From contig OZ004589.1 of the NCBI GenBank assembly GCA_963924555.1, positions 6,696,001-6,760,000 of the forward strand: DNA of 64,000 bases, given 5' to 3'. Below the pieces are notes generated by a model. That model did no database searches and had not been told where the DNA came from. It worked only from the letters and a program-made list of their open reading frames with translations. The stretch is from Crambe crambe (lineage: Eukaryota > Porifera > Demospongiae > Poecilosclerida > Crambeidae). Made by a program: the position numbers and the translations under genes. Positions 29,397-53,002 of this stretch are shown one piece after another. Within the stretch, counting starts at the first letter, position 1. Every line of letters starts with the position of its first letter.

Positions 29397-30986
29397 ATGG
29401 TGTGGCAGAATTACAAGCATAGATTCTTTCCCTGGATAGCTCTGAATTGGTCCACCAGGTACATAGTGCCTAGCAAGATAGCTAGCTGTACATAAGTATG
29501 GTGTAGTTATGCTGCCTAGCTATTTTCCTTGCTGCTTGATACAGGCAAGTGAAGCAACTGGAATTGAAGAGCAGTGTGCACAAAGAGACCTCTGCAGTGA
29601 CCCAGCTCTCCTGCCTCTGTCAGAAACTGGATTCCAGTTTTCCTCCCTGCACTGTCAAGGAATGGAAGAGGAAGGTCAAGAACCCGTCCATTATGAACCC
29701 CCTCCTTCTCAAAGCTAGATCCATCGTCCTAGAAGAACTAGGTTTTTCTCTGTCACTTGAAGGGAGCACAGTAGATAGAGAAGGGATTGGAGTGTTTGTA
29801 TCTGATGACATCTCAGAAGGAAAACTAGTTGGACTGTACCCTGGTAAGTTCTCTCTGGTACCTGCTATGGTATAATATAATTATTATTATAGGTACTGTG
29901 TACCTTCCTTTCGAACCTCTGTTCTTTCAATCTCTGAGAAATCCCTTTATTTTCCGATGTGTCGACGGGTATATGATTGATGGGAGATGCAGTGGTATAT
30001 CCAACCTTATCTTCAGGTAGCTAAAAGATCTTTTTTAGTTGTCTTAATTCAAAGTTTATGTATTTCCTTCTATTAGATCATGTGCTTATCGAGATACTGT
30101 CAACCAATCTCTGTCATGTGACCTCACCTGGTTGTCGACCAATCCAGTGAATCCTTTAGCAATAGGACAACTTGTCAATAACCAGACCAGAGGCAAGTGC
30201 ACAGTAAATAGATGGGTTTATAAAGCATAGGGGATCTTATTAGAAGGGGGCTTATAAAGCATAGGGGATCTTATTAGAAGGGGGCTTATAAAGCATAGGG
30301 GATCTTGTTAGAAGGGGGCTTATAAAGCATAGGGATCTTATTAGAAGGGGGCTTATAAAGCATAGGGGATCTTGTTAGAAGGGGGCTTATAAAGCATAGG
30401 GATCTTGTTAGAAGGGGCTTATAAAGCATAGGGGATCTTGTTAGAAGGGGGCTTATAAAGCATAGGGATCTTGTTAGAAGGGGGCTTATAAAGCATAGGG
30501 ATCTTGTTAGAAGGGGGCTTATAAAGCATAGGGAGAAGGCTCAATATGTGGTGATAAAGCCGTTGATATAATTACATCTTAGCTTTTTTACACTAACTAT
30601 TAGTTTGTACAGCAATAATTAAAAAAATTAGCAGGCACGCATCATAATCCACACCCCTTTCCCCTCCCTCCCCTTATGTATTGGTTGAAGCAGATACTGG
30701 ACCTAATGTGGAATATGTGGAGATTTCTATTCCTGCCGACTTTCCTTGGACCTGGAGGAGATTTCTACCAAATGTTTTCTATAGCCCTCCAGCTGCTGGC
30801 ACTGACAATGATACAAGGTTAATCTAAGGAACCCGCCGCATGCAAGAAGGGACATTTATTTGTTTGTTTGTTGTTTTAATAAACTGCAGATTAATGAGGT
30901 GTATCGGTCTCATTACTACAAAAAATCTTCAAGCCAGAGAAGAATTGCTGTCCTCATACATCACTATGGTCACAGGCTCAGAGTGA
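29397..30986 (+). CDS. SETD9: SETD9-like SET-domain protein
   Basis: Exons 29397-29458, 29545-29843, 29893-30016, 30077-30192, 30694-30817 and 30890-30986 join in phase to 273 aa. The start MVWQNYKHRFFPWIALN matches the conserved animal SETD9 N-terminus. The SET domain follows: GIGVFVSDDISEGKLVGLYPGTVY, then PLFFQSLRNPFIFRCVDGYMIDG, NPLAIGQLVNNQ (the N-H-type motif region) and EELLSSYITMV. SETD9 is a putative lysine methyltransferase of unclear substrate. Intron 4 uses a GC donor (AGAG|GCAAGT) and contains a minisatellite. Its acceptor AAGCAG can be used at either AG with only one codon's difference. The first four exons are copied in the left unit as a pseudogene. Confidence 0.9.
30213..30537. 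repeat. 32-33 bp minisatellite in SETD9 intron 4
   Basis: About ten copies of GGGCTTATAAAGCATAGGG + GATCTTGTTAGAAGG, nearly identical. Absent from the truncated copy because the duplication stops before it. Confidence 0.95.
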
Positions 30987-31225
30987 ACAAGAGGAAACTT
31001 ATTTGGGCATACTGGAGAGAGGGCACGGGTATATAGACGATGGACAGACAGAGAGAAAGAGAAAGAAGAATCAACTTGGAGATGAATGGATACTGAACAT
31101 AATAACCCATTAACAATCATAGCTAATGCCCAGTCCAGTATATTCTTATGAAATACAAAAGGATAAAAAATTTTTTGAACAATAGCTATATACACTGTCA
31201 GTTGCTATGGAAACCTCTGATTGGG

Positions 31226-34200
31226 TCACTTTTGACTTTTGAACCTGTACTCTTGCAAGTCAGTTCTTACAACAGTGGCTCCTTCTGTGTTCCAATCAAC
31301 CGCTTCTCCATGCCTCAGTAGCTACAAAAAACAAAGAACCTTTAATATTAGTTGGTTATACAAATTGTGTTTCAGAGCTGTTTGGGCTGACCTGATAGTC
31401 CCCATAGTCTTCCTCATCATCATCAAAACTTGCAGCATCTTCTATCACTGTCTTCTTCCCCGGACCATATCCATAAGGGAGAAACTTCTTAGCCTATACA
31501 GTGCAGTACAGTGTAAGTGTGAGATAAGCCCTTATAGCGCATGCGCGGAATAATACATAGTGCGCGCGCGGCGTTAAAAAAGCGCCAGAATCTGGCGGGA
31601 CCGATAATCGAGTTCGAAAGTTATCAGAAGAGTATTATGATTTTGTTAGAAATGTTTCAGATCTAATGAGGACCGATAATACAAATAAATCGCGCGTATC
31701 GTTCGACATGTAGTTCATTTAGGGAATTCAGAAATGAACAAAGGTAAGTGCATGTGCTGTTCTAAGAGCTAGTAGCTACTCTGCTGGTAATGCAGCATGG
31801 TCAAGGGAGAGGCAATAGATGAGGGGATCACAGCTGTCTATTGATCCACTGTCCTTGCTGTCCATCAGACTGACATCACTAAATGGAATTTCTATTGTAT
31901 AGATCCCCAGAGTTGTGATTGGACCCATGGTGATACTAGATGGATACTCAATGAGTGTCATCCAACACTTGAGCAGTACCTCGACACAACAGCAATCATC
32001 TCACAGTTAAATCATCACCATCTGTTGACTTCGGATGAAGAGGAGACTTTAGTGTCATCTGATAAAGCAGCCAGTACAACTGATACTAATAAGGTCATCT
32101 TCATAAAACGCTTGTTGCCTAAGAAAGGACCTGATACACTCAGCAAATTCAAGAAATGTTTAGAGAATACAGCAGATGATACAGGACACGAGTACATTTT
32201 GGAAGAGATTATCAAAGCAGAAAGGAAGCGAAAAACAGAAAAGAAGCGAAAAGCAAGAAAAGGTGATGCTTTAATATTGTATTAAAAAGATGGAGGGTTC
32301 TCCCCAGGATTTATTAAAGGCATAGGGGCAAGACTGGCAAGATCATATAATTATCATGAAGAGTGTTCTGAAATGGCTCCTGGTGTAAAAACCAGCCACC
32401 AGTAAGGCACAGTGGCAGGATATAAGGCATAGCTGAAGGCACAGTGGCAAGATATAAGGCATAGCTGAAGGCACAGTGGCAGGATATAAGGCATAGCTGA
32501 AGGCATAGTGGCAAGACAGGAGGCATGGGGGGAAGAACTGAAGGCATAGGGGCCCACTATGCCTTAAGATACCTGGGGAGAACCCTGACGGTACTAACCT
32601 TTTTGAACTCAGCAATGTTTAAACTGATGTGCTATGGTGTAGATTTCAGGATGGTTGTCAGTAAAGAATGAGAAATAGGTAGTGGCTTACAAGGACCTAA
32701 GAAACCTGATCCTTTCATGTCCTAAACAATCAAATGCAGTTGGGTAAACCATAGAACAAAAACTTAATGTATCCACCTATCCCCAAACCTTCCTGACAAT
32801 CAACCTGCAATGGACAGTACGTGTAGCTCAAGTGGAACCTACCTCCAATAATGGACAATACAGAAATAACCTTCAAGGTCCCCAAATGTTTACATTCCGG
32901 GTAAAATTTTTGCACAAGTTTATGTTAAATTTTATACAGGAAGGAGTGTGGCACTCTACAAGCAACAGAGTATATATCGCTATTGCAAGAAAGAGGGCAA
33001 GGAGAACCGGTTCAAACAAACTAAAATTTCCAAGTGGTTAATTGTGAAGGAATGAGAATGATAATTGTACACCCCCCCAAACAAATAAACAAAAACAAAA
33101 ACAAAACAAAAAAAAAATTTTTTTCCCATGCTTTTATTATTTATTATTCACATATTTTTATCTACAGCATATGTGATGTGTTATATGTGATGTGTTATAT
33201 GTGATGTGTTATATAATTATTATTGCCAATATTATTTATTGTTTTATAATACAGTCAAAGTGTAAGAGGTTCACTTGTTAAGGAGTCGTCATTAATCTAA
33301 TTAATGACTGGTGTCACTTAGCGTCCCAGGAAGGACTTTCAAAGCATACCATAGTCTAACTGATGTTTGTGATCACATGTTGCAACATACCCTGGCTAGG
33401 AGCTTTGCTTTCTTATCTGACTCTGAAGGGTCATCGTCCTGAGGGTTGACCCCTCCCCCCACGAGGCTGGCGAGGGGTGGAGGGACATGGTGAAGGGCCG
33501 GCTTAGAGTTATTGGACACCTGGATCACGTAGCATGGAAGAACCTGGGCAGCATTGAAAACGACCCATTCACTGCCACAAGATGAGATGATAGAATGACA
33601 GTGGTAGTGGTCACCTAATAAAATAGTCTATTTCAGCCTCAACTACAGTGGGTGGGATGGGGGGAGGGGGAGGGACAAATTTTAGCTCATTTTAAGGCTG
33701 AGATTTTGATGGTGTTCACTGTGTTGGGATACAACATGATATACATGTAAGCTAGCTAGTCGGGAATCCAGCCAGGGACATATGGATGAAAGTTATTAAC
33801 GTAGATGAATATCCTATTTTACTACTGTCATGCACATATGAATGATGTTATTATCCTAAATGATGTTATTATCCTAAATGATGTCATTATCCTAAATGAT
33901 GTTATTATCCTAAATGATGTCATTATCCTAAATGATGTTATTATCCTAAATTCATTTATGCAGTAGACGCTATTCTTTCTTACTTGCTGTGTAGTGGTTG
34001 TCACCTTTGTATATTCTTCCAAGTAGAACAGCACACACTATCAAACGGTCGGAATCAGAGTAGCTGTCACACAATCACTAAATTAATGATCAGGAACTTC
34101 CCCTCTATGAAGGATTATTAGGGAATGGTTCTGGTATACATGATTGGACAATGGAACATCTCAATGTGGAATTTGACTGTTGCCAAGTAGCTTGCCTATT

Positions 34201-35748
34201 GTAACAGGTTTCAATTGATACATTTTGCAACAACTTGGAGAGGGAGGAGGAAGGGAGGGAGGGAAGGAGGGAGGGAGGGAGAGAGGGAGGGAGAGAGACT
34301 TTATTACTTTATTATTACTGGAAACTGAAGTCAGGAAATGGTGAGAGGTAGATGCCTAGACCAAGAGAAGAGCCACAACGAACTTTGACATTATTTCCAC
34401 TCCCTGGAATAACCAGTCCATGGTGCACTACAGTGGTTATAAGAGTGAAACAGTTAACAGCGAGATACTTACCAGATACTAAAGAGTGGTTTCTCAAATG
34501 ATGATACTTTACCATATTACATATTGTGGTTTTTCAAAGATGATGACACTTTACCATATAATATTGCTCACCAATAGAAGGTAGGCTCTTTGTCCTTGTG
34601 CCGTGGAAGGCAATTGATGGAGTGAGGTCGTACATCTGTGGATTAGCTCTTGCCTTCTTCCAGAGGTGTGTGGTCATCTCCTTCATCGCATGATGAAACC
34701 TCCTTGCCAAATCTCGTCTCATCACATTCTCAATCTGATAACATGCACAAGGTTCTACATACTGTTCTTTTTGACAGTAAAAACCTCATATAGTACCACA
34801 TTTACTCCCATTCCATATTCAAATTTTGTATCAGTCCTATGGAGGGTCATAGGTCATCCCTACATAGAGAGCGCTACAGCGCTCTCTGATTTGTACTTTG
34901 ACCTCCTGTTTTGGGTTCACCGCATGAGTAGGTTTGCAGTGGCTCATTAAACTGCAATGGATAATAGACTCTAACCTGTGCGATTCAATATCACAATGTT
35001 TATAAACAAGAAGGGATAATTATGGTTGCCAAGGGATTGGGACCTGAAATGCTTCACAATGTTATGCAGAACTATTTCCATGAAGATCTAGGTCCCAAAG
35101 AAAATTATTCATAATGAGTTCAGGGACTCCATTACGTATCATCCCATCCCCCCACCCCCACCCTTGAACTTTGAAAATTTAGTACCAGTTCATAATAAGG
35201 TATAACTTTCATTACACTGTACCCTAGTTATCTGCATCCCTTCCGGAAGCTTCTTCACTATCTCAGAGATTGGTCCAATATAATCCTTTGGCCTGTCATA
35301 GAATCTGTATTCTTCTTCCTTGGAGAGAACTTTCTCCTCTTCTTCCTCCTCCTCCCTCTTGCCAACAGATGCAGACTCAGCTGAAAAGTCACCCAATATC
35401 TGTGCATGTGTGCATGTATGCACATATGATGTATATGAGTGAGAGGTGTGCCCACTGTGTAGTTCCTGCCCTACATATGGCCATAACATACATACTTCAT
35501 CAGGAATGCTGCCTTTGGACTTCTTGTTGAAGCTCTCTTCCAGCTCCATCCTTTCTTTCCTCTCCTTTTCCTCCTGCTGTCTCCTCAGGGCTGCAGAATG
35601 TTTCTCTTCCACCAACCCTAGACCAAAAGAGTGCAGTGTAGAGGGACGGAGGGAGGGAGGGAGGGAGGGAAGAAATTACCATTCTTTCCACTCAGAAAAA
35701 AAAATTCCCCTTCTCTCTCTCTCTCTCTCTCCCCTCCCACCCCCCCCC

Positions 35749-35785
<37 letters not shown>

Positions 35786-36768
35786 GGCATATGTTCCTGA
35801 GTCAAGGTGATGAGATCAAATACCATCATCTCACCAATACGCTTCAACGACTCTTCCATCAGGAGGTCAAAGAGATTATCAGCATCCCGGTAATTGAAAG
35901 AGCCCAATTGGTTGGTCTCGATCTCAAAGATAGGTGGAACGCAAGGGTAGTTGTCAGGCAGACTAAAGAAGAGAAATAACATTTGAGAAGAGGAGGAATG
36001 TTTCCACCTTAAATATCTCTTTCTTCTGCCCCTAGTACAGTCAGGCCACAAAAAGGAAAGAAGCTCAGGAGGATCTTGTCTCACAAGCCGTCACTCACAA
36101 CATTTACCCTCAATGTTGCACCATGTCTGTTAGCTCACCTAAACCAAATCCTGATGACATCTTCTTCCTTGATCTCATCAGAAAGGAACTTTATCTTGAC
36201 GACAAAGCATGTGGCACTCTCATTCAGGGGAGTGAAGTCTTCGTCGTAGATCGACTTTAGCACTTGAATCTCGTCCTGCTGGAGAGTGTGGCACTCAAAA
36301 GGTGAAAGGTTGATAGTAGGAGGTGGTGTTCTGAGTGTATTCTGTAGTTAATCAGTCATTTATAATTACAGGAGCAGGGAAAGTTAGGGGAAATGAACCA
36401 GGTGGGAAGCAAGATAAACAGGTTACCTTGACATCCAGCATTTCACTCAGCTCTTTATTCAGTGATGTCAGAGCTTCAGCATCCTCGATATCAAAAATGG
36501 TGTCATGTAGGTCAAGCCCACTACTGTCCTGAAGGTCAACATGTAGGCTATGTTTAGTGTTGTCCTGATGATCTTCAGGCATCAGCTTTGATTCTAGCTG
36601 AGGAAGGGAGTTGATGGTATCCCCTGCAATAGGAGCCTTGCTTAATTTGGGGAAAATCCCTACTTATGGTAAAGGGTGATAGCTCTGTACATCAGCAGTA
36701 TTTACCTGCTATCGTAGCTGCACTGTACATCTAGTATTATTACCTGTTATCATTCCCGTGGAATCCAT
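31226..36768 (-). CDS. RWD + PARP catalytic domain protein (ADP-ribosyltransferase)
   Basis: Twelve exons on the minus strand (36744-36768, 36427-36623, 36139-36341, 35784-35962, 35496-35617, 35223-35399, 34572-34734, 34319-34427, 34005-34063, 33391-33614, 31392-31493, 31226-31321); every junction agrees in phase, giving 551 aa. An acidic head precedes an RWD domain (about residues 90-205: LQQDEIQVLKSIYDEDF, NYPCVPPIFEIE). A charged helix follows, then a PARP domain: AFHGTRTKSLPSI (His), GLVIPG, CGSSLGLGIYLSPFPDFSFHYS (Tyr), VCAVLLGRIYK, and GSEWVVFNAAQVLPCYVIQV (Glu). All three H-Y-E residues are present. The tail holds FLPYGYGPGKKT and an acidic DDDEEDYGDYQ patch. RWD modules resemble UBC folds, recalling the PARP-UBC proteins of fungi and plants. 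The CARD gene lies antisense in intron 11. Confidence 0.88.
31537..31733 (+). promoter_or_regulatory. Promoter region of the CARD gene
   Basis: GC-rich patch within a PARP intron just upstream of the CARD start. It holds the palindrome GCGCATGCGC (31537-31546, NRF-1-like) and TCTGGCGGGA (near 31590, E2F-like). It also has a CG-rich GCGCGCGCGGCG stretch. Motif names are inference from vertebrate consensus. Confidence 0.4.
31734..33055 (+). CDS. CARD-domain protein nested in a PARP-gene intron
   Basis: Exon 1 31734-31743 (MNK), exon 2 31903-32262 and a probable exon 3 32940-33055 join in phase to about 161 aa. If intron 2 is retained the frame ends at 32285 instead (GDALILY). Residues about 15-105 fit a CARD death-fold: LNECHPTLEQYLDTTAIISQL, HHLLTSDEEETL, VIFIKRLLPKKGPDTLSKFKKCL and GHEYILEEI. 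A Lys/Arg-rich tail (KRKTEKKRKARK) follows and could be a nuclear signal. CARDs assemble by homotypic contact in apoptotic and inflammatory complexes. The tiny first exon and exon 3 are the weak points; exon 2 is secure. Confidence 0.68.
32400..32530. repeat. ~33 bp minisatellite
   Basis: About four copies of GGCACAGTGGCAGGATATAA + GGCATAGCTGAA in the last intron of the CARD gene. Confidence 0.9.
32637..32817. mobile_element. MITE, copy b of the 28526-28681 element
   Basis: GTAGATTTCAGGATGGTTGTC at the start and CTGCAATGGACAG at the end match copy a. The internal sequence is about 25 bp longer. Diverged, so older or an independent subfamily member. Confidence 0.65.
33836..33955. repeat. 18-bp minisatellite in a PARP-gene intron
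   Basis: About seven copies of ATGATGTTATTATCCTAA, some with GTC in place of GTT. Confidence 0.95.
34235..34300. repeat. GGGA/GAGG simple repeat
   Basis: Purine-rich (GGGAGGGA)n in the PARP gene intron directly downstream of exon 8 in the sense of transcription. Confidence 0.85.
35700..35783. repeat. CT / C / CA compound microsatellite touching a splice donor
   Basis: (CT)n, poly-C and (CA)n ending exactly at the donor of PARP exon 4 (read on minus as GTGTGTGT). The donor is thus the first unit of the microsatellite. Confidence 0.9.
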
Positions 36769-36968
36769 TCTGCCATTAACTTCTGTTATGTGCAGAGGCC
36801 AAAAGCGGTGCCTGGGTGGGTTCTCTTATCTTGTATTGGTGCGCATTATAAGAAAGAATATTGACCTTTGACCCCAAACAATTTTTTTATTGTTCTAAGA
36901 AGGGAGAAAGGTTTCGTCTTTTGTCTCTCTTCTATTCTACAATTAAAGGCTCTTTGGCATTCTCTACA
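36769..36968. promoter_or_regulatory. Bidirectional promoter, RWD-PARP (-) / EFCAB14-like (+)
   Basis: The two start codons face away from each other across 200 bp. No TATA box is clear in either direction. Position alone supports the call. Confidence 0.55.
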
Positions 36969-48773
<11,805 letters not shown>

Positions 48774-50790
48774 ATAACTGTGTCCTATTATTCAGCTCTA
48801 TAAGAACATTAAGTTGCAGCTACATCTTTTATGACGTAATAATAATTATGGTCATTTCCCACTCTTTGTCAACCTGTTTCTTTCATCTTTCTTCTTGAAT
48901 TTTTTATCATAATAAATTATTGCACAAGATAACAAAGCTAAACTATTATATTTTAGCAGCTGCAATTACTAATTGTAATTACATTGGTTTATTGAGATAC
49001 CACAGCATGTATGCAAGAGTGACAATCCTTCGTCACAGGCCACGGAATTCAATACAGTGTGGGGGGCATCTAAACTGCCTGTATTTAGAAGGATTCTGAG
49101 ATCTTACAATGTCAAGTGCCTCTCTTTCATAGCAGTAACCATTATACTGTGCTGGAACTCATATTTAAAAAATTTTTTTATTAAACAGACAAAGGGGAGT
49201 GGTAGGTATCTGTTGTCATCAGAGTAACTCCATCACTGGCACCAATTATCACTTAAATATCAATGAAGTGAAGAAATTTTTGTATGATTTTGAGTCCAAT
49301 TAAAATGTGATTCATTTGTCAACAACCAAAAAATTTGAACCTCATAGAATTTCAGGCAGTATTATAGTAGGACAAAATACTTAGTGTTGTTGAGGCATGG
49401 TGGAGGGAGTGGCCGGCAAGACTCATTACAGGGTGGTCTGATTTGCGTCATGATGCTGTAATGTTGAATCTTGGTATATCATATTTTGAAGCACCATTCT
49501 AAACATCACTCTATATAATATATATTGTGATTTGAGGCCTCTGCATCTAATAATAACATCACATTATTAATGATTGCAGCAAATCAGTAAGCAATGATCT
49601 CAGTTTGTAGAGACTTTTTTATTATTATTATTATTGTGACTCAGCTTAATATGCAGAACTACGATTAACTCACTCTATGTGATTTGAGGCCTCTGCATCT
49701 AATAATAACTATTAATGATTGCAGCAAATCAGTAAGCAATGATCTCAGTTTGTAGAGACTTTTTATTATTATTATTATTATGACTCAGCTTAATATGCAG
49801 AACTCACTGTATAACACTACCTTAATAATTACTGATATTCCAAGCACTAGGCATGCTCCTTAGGAGTGTGGACTGTCTGTTCTCATCTTCCACTCATCAT
49901 GATAAAATAGTTACATCACTGATTATGCTAATAATCCTTATTTGGTAGTATTCTAAGAGCCATCACTAGGCTACAACCAAAAGAATGCTTCTCTTCCAGC
50001 TGGACAGGAGGCAGCTACATGAGGTCATTGACTTAGTCATACAAATTAATGATGAGGAAGTTAGTAGTGCATTATGAGCAGTGGCAGTACTGGGTCTTCA
50101 CTTCAATGCTTCTCTTCCAGCCAGACAGGAAGCTGCTGCATGAAAAGGACTTAGGTTATTGACTTAATCATGATGAGGAAGTTAGCAGTGCTGGATCCAT
50201 GGATCAGTATAATTATAATCATTATTAGCTATCATAATTCATGGAATTGGAAGTTATGATTGGTAGTCAAGGGATACTATTTGAGTATTTTGAAACATCC
50301 TGAAAAATTCAAATCTTGTCCAGGTACACTAGTATTTGGGATTCAGTTCTGGGGGTATTATCTTGGACTTCTAATGATATTTGCACCTGATAGCTTTTAG
50401 CACCAACTATTCCCTGTTCATACACCTAATTTAGTTATAGGCTACACTCGATTTTACTCAATACCATGGGTCCCAATTTCATAAAACTTCTATAATAATT
50501 ATTGAGTTTCATTTTCTTGCCTATAAAGTCTGCACCATTCGACTCGATTTTATCAGATCTCAACTTCCAACCAAAAGTATTCTTCTATAAGAATATAATA
50601 TATAACTTGAAAAAATAGAGAACTTGAATCACAGAAAATTGGAAAATCATTCTTGGTTCTTTAGCTACCAACCAACCAACCAAAAAAAAAAAGAAAGAAG
50701 ACAGCTCATTTTATCATAATAATAATAATACTGGAGAAAATCTCATCACTCTTCACACGAACTGAACAACAAGAGCAAGAGAGACTGAAA
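48774..50790. other. Gene-poor stretch with two local duplications
   Basis: No gene seen. Repeats: a ~150-bp unit (GATTTGAGGCCTCTGCATC ... TTAATATGCAGAAC) twice at about 49520-49665 and 49678-49805, and an 80-90 bp unit (AATGCTTCTCTTCCAGC ... GAGGAAGTTAGYAGTGC) twice at about 49983-50072 and 50105-50190. The rest is AT-rich. Confidence 0.75.
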
Positions 50791-53002
50791 ATGAATATCT
50801 GTTATTGTCATCTCCTTACAGCTTTCATCATTGTCATTTGTGCGTCATTTTTCTCGGCAGCACCCATCAGCAATAGTCTCAGAGGGAGGAGTCACCTTGA
50901 TAACTTGAGGGCAGGATTACAAGTACTCGATATTATAGCTGTGAGTAGTGGCATAATAATTACCAAAGCATAAACTTCCAGATTACTACAATGCAGAGCA
51001 TATATTTTGTCAGAAATTTATAGATTGAATATTAAAAGCTATCATGATTCTTTTCTTTAATAAACAGGTGAGGAAATTGAACACCATGCTCCAACTTCCA
51101 GAGAACGATCAAACAATTCTCCAGCCTGGAAACCGCTCGTCTCCAATCTGGCAGGCTCTGACGACGACTTGCCGATTCCAAGACACGCTGAATGCTCTGA
51201 GGGCGCTGCCCATAGCAGAGATGAGTCATGGTTTCAGCATCCTCAAGCCCATGACTCAACTTAGCATCACTCCATCTTGTCAGTGGGTGAGTGAGAGACT
51301 ATTATAAGGTGTGTGCAGCGAAACCTGCCTGCTTCTAGTGGTCTAGTGGTCTTAATAGGGAGGTGTGTGTTCCCTGTATGGAGGTCAAAATCAATTGAAA
51401 TGGCACTTTTGGAACACAACCAAGTGGTCTTTACAGAAGGGATACAAGGCAGGTCTCACTGTTTATAAAAGAAAAGGGAGGTGGTTTCTCTAAGGCTAGC
51501 TAGCTAATAGGGAGGGTGATCTCTCTTTGGGGATACAAGGTGGGGAGATAGAAATAGCTGGAAAACAGGACTTAGCTAATAGTGAGGTAGTCTCTCTTTG
51601 GAGGTTGGAATAGACCAGGTGGATACTCCCTTTAGCTAGGATAGGACATGGTGGAATGGCCCTATAATAGCTAATAAGGAGGTGGTCTCTTTAAGGAGAT
51701 TGAAATAGCAGGCATACCGTAGGTTCTTCTTGTGACATGGTGGAGTCAGTAGCCTTATAATAGAGAGGTGGTCTCATATCATTCTGATTTTTATCAAAAA
51801 TAGCCAATAGATCTACTTACTTGGGGACCAACATACGTCAGATTTCTTATCTCTTTGGAATTATTTTTTCTTTCTTACTCATGCCATAACTATACCACCA
51901 TAACTATACCAAGGCTGGTTGCCAAGGCTGGTTGCTACAGTACATAGCTACTAAAATTGGTATATACGTAGTCCATATCCTTCATATATACAAGTGTTGT
52001 CGTAACAACTAGTGAGTTAGACCGAATGTTATTGTTTATTGTTTTATAGCTGGCTATATTAGGAGCCCTTATTTTTTTCTTCTTCAAAAAAAAGTAACCA
52101 CAAATTTCCTGAAGCCAAAGAAAATCAGAATTCATGGAAAAACCGAAGGGAAGGGAGGGGGAGGCCGACATGTTACAACGTGTGCTATCATGTAATTATT
52201 ATCATCATGGGAAATTTCTCGTCTGAACATACAGTAGCTCAATTGAAAGTTGTTGTATGTCCGTTCCTTGTAGTCGTAGCTCCCTGGTGGGTTTGTTGTT
52301 ACATTTCCCCCCTCACTAATGAATACTCAGGAGGTAATTATGTCCATTGATACTCTTAAGGTTGCAATACAATCCTTTCAATGTAATACATGTCTTGTGG
52401 CTGTTGGTACTTTAAGCCAAATAATTCCACTGATATACAACACCATAATAGGAACTGAACTATTGGTATGTACATTAAGCTCTCCTAGAAGTTTCAGAAT
52501 TATTATCCCTCCCCCCCATCCACACACAAAAGAAAAGAAAAAGCTATGCTTATCATAAAGACAAACCTGCAAACTTGGACAACTCACAATCATGTACTGA
52601 TTAATGGAAAATGGGTTTTGGTCAATTTAATTAAGCTCCCAATAGTGACCTCTGTTGTCTGCCTGTGATATAAAGCAATGGACAGAGGTTGTTACCAAAT
52701 TCATGCTTTATGATTTTCCTAACACACCACACACACAGATTGAATTTGAACTCAGGAATCGCAGCAACAACTACAACATCTCCTTGAACTGTACAAACTA
52801 CGAAATAGAACAAATCTGCCACACTTTCAAAACCATCACTTTTTCTGACAACATGAAAGGCGATGTCGCATCTCGGCAGGAACGAGGACAAACCACTTCT
52901 AGCCCCCCCACTGATGCTGCCACATGGATTAGGGACAACATCGACACTGATCGAGTATTGCCAGAGGTTTTTGAAGTGATCAATGGAACAATAGGACACT
53001 GA
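50791..53002 (+). CDS. Small secreted helical protein A (unrecognised family)
   Basis: Four exons, all in phase 0 (50791-50940, 51068-51286, 52331-52465, 52739-53002), giving 255 aa. Signal peptide MNICYCHLLTAFIIVICASFFSAAP, then amphipathic, predicted-helical segments with scattered Cys (TTCRFQ, CQW, CNTCL, NCTNYEIEQIC) and several N-glycosylation sites (NRS, NIS, NCT). The C-terminal part NCTNYEIEQICHTF ... ATWIRDNIDT aligns with NCSKESIEKICKKW ... LSWIDDHFQAID of protein B. Phase-0 exons, a signal peptide and a four-helix-like pattern recall helical cytokines, but no known family is recognised and the cytokine idea is inference only. Confidence 0.75.

Noticed and set aside
32314-32615. Minus-strand repeated frames (AMPYILPLCLQ type)
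   Set aside because: Translation of the 33-bp minisatellite in an intron; no splice or start context.
34666-34950. 94-aa plus-strand frame
   Set aside because: Antisense to PARP exon 7 and the adjoining intron; no domain.
35446-35979. 177-aa plus-strand frame
   Set aside because: Antisense shadow of PARP exons 4-5 and the CT/CA microsatellite.
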